Shown piece after piece: positions 57,233-64,000 of a stretch of DNA of 64,000 nt. The stretch is from Ricinus communis (Eukaryota > Streptophyta > Magnoliopsida > Malpighiales > Euphorbiaceae). Location of the stretch: positions 1,681,582 to 1,745,581 of the forward strand of contig NC_063262.1 in NCBI RefSeq assembly GCF_019578655.1, given 5' to 3'. The notes under the pieces were generated by a model. That model was not told the DNA's origin, searched no databases, and was given only the letters and a program-made list of their open reading frames with translations. Positions within the stretch are counted from its first letter, which is position 1. Each line of letters starts with the position of its first letter. The position numbers and the translations under genes are program-made.

Positions 57233-58469
57233 ATGTCTGGCACCTCTGTTTTCTTGCTTCTACTGCTCTTGTCTCTTCCATGTTCTTTAAAGGGTCAACA
57301 GAACGGCATCGTTGGACAAAGGGATCTATGGTGTGTGGCAAAGAACAACGCTGATGATCAGTCGCTGCAATCGGCGATTGACTGGGCTTGTGGTCCTGGT
57401 GGAGCAAACTGTAGTCCTATTCAACAAGGAGGACCCTGTTATGACCCTAATGATATCCAAACAACTGCTTCTTGGGCTTTTAATGATTATTACTTGAAGA
57501 ATGGTTTGACTGATGATGCTTGTTTCTTTAGTAATACTGCTGCTCCTACTTCTTTAAACCCTAGTAAGTATTTTCTGAACCTCTTTTTATCTTTTTAGCA
57601 GATGCATGTTTTTGAAGGGGTTTTAAGTTATTTTGTTTATTGGGTTGGTTTTAGATCTGGGAAAAGGTTGAACTTTCATATTATTTGTTAAATATATATT
57701 TTTTATGCCACTTTGTTAATTGCATTGCTAATTCTTGATCAAAGGTCGGTTCTTTATTGAGTTCTGATTGGTGGCTTCTTTTACTTGATTTGTATTTTGT
57801 TTTGTTTTTCAGGTCATGGTAATTGCAAATTCCCTTCCAGGTAATGGACTACAATCAGTGATATTACTTCTCTTTTCCTTAATCTCTTGTGTAATTTCCG
57901 TTGCTCTGTGTTTAGACTTAAAGTGTATGTTTGGAGAAGAAATGAATTATATTAAGTCAATTCTTGTGTCTGGAAATCCAATGGTTTCCAATTCTGGTAA
58001 CTGTGCAAAACAATGCATTTCAATTCAACTGAAATCTTGCATGATTTATTTCAATCAAGATTTTAGAAGTACCTAGAAATTACTAGACTTGATTGATTAA
58101 AGAGTAAAAACAAATTCGCTTGGATTGAAATTCCATGAATCCATTAATGTCCTTTAAATTGAATATAAGTTATGTGAGTTTTCACTCGTAAGGAAATCTT
58201 GTAATGTGGATTATAAAATGTTCTCTTTGATTAATATCTTTATTAAATCATTATTGGGGTAAACTATAAATGGAATGGTACAATTTGGTTTGTACTGCAG
58301 TTCATCAGTGAAGAATGGCACCATTTCTGGTTCAACAACAACAATATCGACTGGAATGGGGCCAGACAGTGCAGATTTGAGTGGATGCAGTCAGATTGCA
58401 GGCACATGGTTTTGGCCCATAGTCACCAGTAATTTGTTTGTCACACTTGCAATGATAATTGGGGTATAG
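57233..58469 (+). CDS. PDCB5: X8-domain, GPI-anchored plasmodesmata callose-binding-like protein
   Basis: Three exons (57233-57563, 57813-57840, 58301-58469) give 175 residues. The signal peptide is about residues 1-21. The X8 (CBM43) domain runs from about 31 to 117: LWCVAKNNADDQSLQSAIDW, WACGPGGANC, GGPCYDPND, ASWAFNDYYLKNG and CFFSNTA, closing with GNCKFPSSS; its six cysteines form the usual disulfides. X8 proteins bind callose (1,3-beta-glucan) at plasmodesmal necks. The Ser/Thr-rich spacer and hydrophobic C-terminus (WPIVTSNLFVTLAMIIGV) fit a GPI-anchor signal. The middle exon is only 28 nt and encodes the last Cys of the domain. Position beside bZIP61-like and At3g58110-like genes supports PDCB5 (At3g58100). 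Confidence 0.88.
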
Positions 58470-61228
58470 TAGAGAGCTGATTTTGATTCTTTATTCATGT
58501 AAGCAAGTAGTTTCAAGTTTTTTTTTTGTTTTTTTTGGTAGTTTTAACTTTGAAGTGAAAGTGTTGAGGGAAAGGCAAAGGCTTTGTGCTCTTTTGTTAA
58601 GAAGATAGGAAATTAGTACTGATCCAGGCCAGATTTCTTATTCTGTAACTTCATGGAATCATCAGTCATTTTCCACTTCTGACACATCCATTTGTAGCTT
58701 AGCTTTGTAATATACTAACATAATCAAGCAGCTTGAAATTCTTGTTAAGGTTTCATCTGTGTTTTATGAGCTTATGGACCTCTCTTTTATCGCCTGTCAC
58801 CTTAAAATCGAAAGGCAGCTTTTATTTGAACAAGCATTGCATAGAGAAATTTCTAGCTTACTTTTCTTGTTTAGGCTAGTTGTTTGCAGCAACTACTCAC
58901 TTCTCCTGTGAGGAATCTAGGTAATACTCCCTCTGAATAAGTGGGGCCGCAGCCAGTTGGGGGGTTTTTCTTTTCCATAAAGAAAATGGAAGTTTTGGGT
59001 CATGGAAACTGAAAAAGAAGCTAGAAGCCTCATCTTCTATTATTAAATGCTTGTCTGCCATCATCATTTTTTTCCTTTTTACATCTACTTTCCATAGCCT
59101 GGATGTAGATCTGCAATGTTTCCTAAATTAAGTTATTTGCTAATGATAGACTTGACTACATCGTGCTCTCTTTAATGTTTCCACAAAACAGATGTTGGTT
59201 CAGACATAAATATTGAGTTCAAGTTCTAAAATTCCTCAAATGGTAAGAGTAGCAATTCATCACAAGGACTTGGGATCATCTTCCCATATTGGAAGAGCTA
59301 AAAATTGCTATTGAAGCTCTGGGGGTTTGGGCCATGATTATATATAAGGCCACTTTTTGTGCTTTGCTGGGCCTCCCAATGGTATTGCGGACGGTGGCAA
59401 AAAAAATAAAAAAAATAAACAATGAAATTCTATATCATAAATCATATTTAAGTTAATATATTTATAGATTTAACTTGATGGTAGGTGGATATTTCAATTT
59501 GAATAAGACTTATTTATAACTAAAATAGAAATCACATTTAAATTATTAACTATTCATTTTTTAACATTGATTTGTAAATACCACTAAAATCAAATTCAAA
59601 GTTAAAAACGTACTATTTGAAGTCAAATGAATTGCTATCAAATTGACAATCTTTGTTTATATAAACTGCCCATATGCTTCAAAAACGAAAGTAATAGCAT
59701 AGGGCAACAAAAGGGGTTAACTCTCGACCCTTCCTACGAAAAGCCTCAAGTCTCAGAAAAAAACCATTAGGGTAGAACCTCGATGTCTATGAATTTCTTA
59801 TAGATCGAAGCAACTCTAAAAGTAACGTAAAACTCTACTATAACATCGTAACAATTCGGGCTAGTTATTAGTTCATTAGACAATTATAATAGAATTATCG
59901 AATCATCCATATCTTATAAAAATGTATATATTTTCTTGTTCTCTTAGTTATTACTTTCCAAGGAAGGTTACTTATAAATAAAAAATTGTTGAACCCTAAT
60001 ATCATAATTTTGGTCCCTTAGCTAAATCAAATATTATGGGGCCCCAATTGCAGAAATCATGCTCCAGCCCCTATATTTACTGACCTTGTGTTTCTGGTCA
60101 TATACGTCCTTACTGATTTGCAGGGTTGAAGTCGAGTTACACATTAGCATTGATCAATTTGTGCAAAACCTAGTCTATCCATGTAGGTTTAGGTTAGATT
60201 TAAAAATAATTCTAAGAAGTGATTATGAATGTTAATCCAGTCAAATTAAGGGGCTCATCCTCTTTTAGCCTCCTAACTTTGGATTTTGCTAGACTATGTG
60301 ACTGTATCATTATATGAAATTTAATTTTCAATTATAGATCTAATTAGTTTTGTTTTGATTGATAAATATGTTTATTAAACCTCTGTTGATTAATCAAAAT
60401 TTTTTAACCCAACTAATGAAGTAAAGAGTTAATTAAGGAGGACAATCAATAAGTGGGTTATTACTTTTCATTAGGGAGGTACCAATTATAAGTCTCAAAT
60501 GTCAAGAATCAAGATCTTGACTTTTCATTAAACATATCTTTCGAACTGAAGAAAAGACAAATCATGTGTGATTAGTTAAAATTAGCTTCGTTTCATCTGT
60601 GTCCTAAGAACTTCTTCATCATTTCTTAGGTTACCTAATACTCCCAGGTGTGTTTAGGATTGTTGGGTTGAGCATGTTCTAGAATTTTTTTGATCCAATA
60701 TATTGATTTTTTTAAAAAAACATTATGAACTACTTTTTTTCAGAACTCAAAAGATAAAATAAAATACCAAAAATTGTGAATCACATCCTAAGTTTTCCTC
60801 TTTCTTCTTCAAGCAAAGGGCAACTAAAAGCAAAAACAAACGATAACTGCAGGCAAAAGGGCGGGGAGGGGGGGTGGGACTTACATTCTATTCTTCATTT
60901 AGCGACCCTTTTCCTGGCGGCGCTAAAGAATTAGCGGCGCAAAGGGCAAGTGTCGCCACTTGCGTAGCTAAATCCTCGGTTGAGAATGTAACCCAAAAAT
61001 ATAGAAATGTTACAATGTCGAGAAATTCAATTTACACATCAATAATCTAAGTATTGTTCGTATACCATCACCTTATTTGAACTAAGGCAATTTAATTGTA
61101 TATATGTGTGAATGGCGATTATGACATTGTATTCTGTACTATTCCTTTTTGTCTATTAAATATATAATAAAAATACATGAATTATAATAATCCAGAAAAC
61201 AAATGTAGACACATGCCATTACCTAAAA
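58470..61228. other. Intergenic region with possible transposon remnant
   Basis: PDCB 3' flank to about 58750, then AT-rich DNA. Bases 59220-60140 look like diverged transposon-derived sequence of mixed composition without coding capacity. A GC-rich island lies at about 60855-60985. Confidence 0.35.
60855..60985. repeat. GC-rich island resembling CACTA subterminal repeats
   Basis: Contains CGGCGCTAAAGAATTAGCGG, an imperfect palindrome built from GCGGCGC and CGCTAA/TTAGCG words, plus TGTCGCCACTTGCG. Such words fill the subterminal regions of many plant CACTA elements. No CACTA terminus or transposase was found, so this is weak. Confidence 0.3.
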
Positions 61229-62020
61229 TTACTGTCTCTCTAAATCTTCTAAACCTTGTTCTTGAGTTTCAGATTGAATTCTTCTCGATGATCTTTCCCT
61301 GCTAAGTATTCTACGGAACGAACTCAACCGAGAAATTGAACCACTAGCCTTGTTACTAGAAGATTGATTTCCACTCTCTGAAGTCCCCTCTGTGCCCACC
61401 TGCTCCAACGGCGGAGCCGTGGCTGCACCACCAGCTGGAACCGGACCCTCACGTGGCTCGGGCTGAATCCTCGGCTCAGCCTCCGTTCGACAGATGGGGC
61501 AAGTAGAATGTGAAGTTAGCCACTTATCGATACATTCTGCGTGAAAAGTGTGCTTACAATTAGGTAATGACCTAGCCATTTCTTGATCTTGAAGAACACT
61601 TAAACAAACAGCACATTCCTGATCATTATCTTCCTGGTCCCCATTGCTTTGCTTATACACAAATATAGGAAGTGAGGCAATGACCACCGGATCAAGTCCG
61701 GTCTTCGGTGGCTCACTGGTGGCTGTAGCTAGCCCTAGGCGGCGAATATTAGCCCTCTCACGAGCTTGGCGTCTGAGAACACATCTTGCATAAATATGAA
61801 GTACTATAACTAGTACCACAACAAATGATAAAGAAGTTATTGCAGCGAGCATGATCTTGCTGTTTAAATCATATGTGTCTCTGTGTACAAATAATGGGCT
61901 ATCTTCCCCTTCATTTTCCAGGCCAAAATTCATGGCCACAGGCGGCGGAACACGGTGGAGGAAAGGAGGGTCTGCTGCTGTTTGTTTTGGCATTAAGGGT
62001 TGTTTGTGAAACAGAAACAT
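61229..62020 (-). CDS. ATL41: ATL-family RING-H2 E3 ubiquitin ligase
   Basis: An intronless gene of 263 residues, frame intact, as is usual for ATLs. One N-terminal transmembrane helix (about residues 56-77, ITSLSFVVVLVIVLHIYA) is followed by a basic stop-transfer segment (RRQARERANIRR), the ATL hallmark GLD motif (GLDPVVIASLPIFVYK, 109-123), and a RING-H2 domain with ligands C136, C139, C155, H157, H160, C163, C174 and C177 (CAVCLSVLQDQE, PNCKHTFHAECIDKWL, STCPICRTEAEP). The Pro before the third Cys and the W three residues after the sixth ligand fit ATLs. The Ser/Arg-rich tail is probably disordered. It resembles ATL41 (At2g42360), in line with local gene order. Met 1 and a Met at residue 10 are both possible starts. 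Confidence 0.92.
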   Translation of the reverse strand: MFLFHKQPLMPKQTAADPPFLHRVPPPVAMNFGLENEGEDSPLFVHRDTYDLNSKIMLAAITSLSFVVVLVIVLHIYARCVLRRQARERANIRRLGLATATSEPPKTGLDPVVIASLPIFVYKQSNGDQEDNDQECAVCLSVLQDQEMARSLPNCKHTFHAECIDKWLTSHSTCPICRTEAEPRIQPEPREGPVPAGGAATAPPLEQVGTEGTSESGNQSSSNKASGSISRLSSFRRILSRERSSRRIQSETQEQGLEDLERQ

Positions 62021-64000
62021 AGAGTCGAGCGTAGAGAGAAAGGGAAGAGGTTTTAGGTTTTATTATTTATTGGGGTGTGTTTGTTTTGTTTTAAATTTCT
62101 TTGATCCTGTGTTTGTGGGAATATGAGACTTGTGAAATTCGTGGCAATTTCGGACTGCATGTTCAATACAATTCAATTTCTAGAGGGTTGACGGTTGAAT
62201 GTTGACTTTTCAGTTTTCAGTTTCCTTTCTTTTTATCTATTTATTTATTTTCCTTTTCCTTTTTCTTTATTTTTACTTTGGATGGAGTATACAAAAAACA
62301 ATTTATTATATGGGTCTTTGTGGGAATAATTAAACACAATGGCTAGAGAGGGTAATTTTGAAGTAGATAAACACTAATATAAAAGGGATAATATTAGGTT
62401 AGGTGGGATATTGTCAAAGTTTAAACTTGTGATTTTGTAGGTTTGGAGATAATTATGACTAATATTAGTTTTATGTATAATTCATCTATATATCAAAATT
62501 GATGAATGAATAATTTATTATATTAAATGACTGAGGTAAATATTAATCATCTAATATCTATCTATGTGTAAAAGATATATGTTATTCATTATTTATTACA
62601 TGTATAACTATAGGTTAGATAAGTTTTACCTATATTAAGGTCCAGTTGTCATTGTTTTATCACTTATTCTTCTTCATAATTATAATACTAAAGATCCTAA
62701 ATTCGAATTTGTTAGAACTCCTATTGGTTATATTTTATCTTTTATGAGGCTTTTTTTAATAAAAAAAAACAAATTATTTATCAATAGTTTTGAGAAGAAG
62801 TTCTTGTGGTTTATAATATTGTATACTTTTGCAATATTAATTAATTTTTTATTTAAAGAAAAAAGATTGATAGAAAATAGCCTGCAAATAACGTAAACTT
62901 TGGGATATCAATTCAATTTGTCTTTGAAAACTATATTCATATTCCATGTACTTGAATTAGTTTACATTATTTTGTTGTTCTTTTTGGTAAACAAGGCTGC
63001 TTAATTTGGTGGTGCCTCTTTGAAGTCAACAAAGTAGACTTCTTTAACTGTTTATTTTTGCTTATTAATCAACCCAATTTTCCTTCTTTATTGAATAAGA
63101 AGTCTTTCTTTTCATTCCAAAATTGTTCTATTTTTAATCTTTTACTATACGGTGTACCTAAATAAACTAAACCCACGAAATTGTTAGCATGTTACACCTT
63201 TGGCTGGTGTGGACTTTCCATGAGCTACATGTCCAAATATTTTTAATCTTTTTCTTAAAAAAAAAAATTCTTTAAATTACTAATAAATTTTAATTCAGTG
63301 GTTTTGGGAATTGTCAATTTTTGAAATTGAGCATCGAACAGAACTCAATTAATAATTAAAATTACAAATCTTACAATGAATTAGATTTATTATTCAATTG
63401 GCCAATTGGGGTTTTATTTAATTGAAAATCAAATCAATATACTTTAAATTATTTATTAATTGTTTTTTAAAACTTAATTAATTTAAAAATTCTTGAAAAT
63501 TTATATTTTGATAAGGATTAAATCGGGTTAAATTTTATAAAATGGTAAATATGATTTATTTTTTAAAACATTGTAGAAGAAGGGAGGGGGCCCTCAATTT
63601 TGACAAAAAATGGAGTACATATATATGTATATGATGTATACCTAAGGTTTGGTGTGAATGTGATACTTATTGCCTTAGAAAGCAAAGTTTTCTTCCAACA
63701 CATAAACACTTTTAAATTCAAAACTAAAAACGCGTTTTAGGTTTTCTTTCTTCTTCTTTTCTTTTTTAATTTTTTTTTTCAATTACAAAAAGAAAATTAA
63801 GTCTGCTAATTGCATGTTCTACAAGGTGTATACCACACGGCAAGGCATCTTTTTTATATATATTTTTAATTGTAAATATAATAAATTTTACTAATAGTAA
63901 ATAATAAATAAAGGGATAATTACTGTTCATTCTATGTGTTCTTTCACATTATACTAATTACTTCTGATATTTAAAAAATATATTTTTATTTTATTTTATT
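62021..64000. other. AT-rich intergenic region
   Basis: The first ~100 bp is the likely leader and promoter of the ATL gene (reading left). The remainder is AT-rich with poly-A and poly-T runs; nothing recognisable. Confidence 0.4.

Overview
This is a nuclear window from a dicot plant. Non-coding DNA is strongly AT-rich, genes are split by GT-AG introns, and every recognisable product belongs to a plant or eukaryotic family (ROP and RABA GTPases, LOB-domain, bZIP, ATL RING-H2, X8/PDCB, GLR, PPR). From memory, the order of several genes matches the Arabidopsis neighbourhoods At2g42360-At2g42390 and At3g58100-At3g58120. A core eudicot, perhaps of the Malpighiales, is likely, but the species cannot be fixed from the sequence alone. 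No bacterial, viral, organellar or CRISPR features were seen.

Layout. 1-21 kb: a small SAWADEE/tudor-like hypothetical gene (+), a RABA1-type Rab GTPase (-), an 11.3-kb, 19-exon TypA/BipA-like organellar GTPase of the EMB2785 type (-), and a type-I ROP GTPase (-). 24-32 kb: a LOB-domain transcription factor (+), a short glucosidase-II-beta/PRKCSH-like protein (+) and a PPR protein (+). 33-35 kb: a papain-type cysteine protease (-). 39.8-42 kb: a group-E bZIP of the bZIP34/61 type (+). 45-48.4 kb: a decayed glutamate-receptor-like (GLR) gene (-). 49-51.5 kb: a single-exon, 755-residue plant-specific coiled-coil protein (-). 53-56 kb: an EF-hand Na+/Ca2+ exchanger-like (NCL) gene (+). 57-58.5 kb: an X8-domain, probably GPI-anchored, plasmodesmal callose-binding-like protein (+). 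61-62 kb: an ATL-type RING-H2 E3 ligase (-). The remainder is AT-rich intergenic DNA with microsatellites, short tandem repeats and a few MITE-like elements.

The genes are independent units and do not form one pathway. Themes that recur are small-GTPase signalling and trafficking (RABA1, ROP), organelle translation and RNA processing (TypA-like, PPR), calcium and cell-cell transport (NCL, GLR remnant, PDCB) and regulators (LBD, bZIP, ATL).

The most unusual signals are these. (1) A 91-bp tandem duplication across the intron 2/exon 3 boundary of the ROP gene creates a second, decoy splice acceptor. (2) Small frameshifts and one broken splice acceptor sit inside otherwise very well conserved genes in the first 17 kb; these are either assembly errors or very recent lesions. 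(3) The GLR gene is decayed, carries a hAT-like MITE, and ends in a 51-bp repeat array that is open in several frames. (4) A 168-nt, stop-free, frame-preserving intron lies just before the EF-hands of the NCL gene. I did not find a convincing wholly new biological system.
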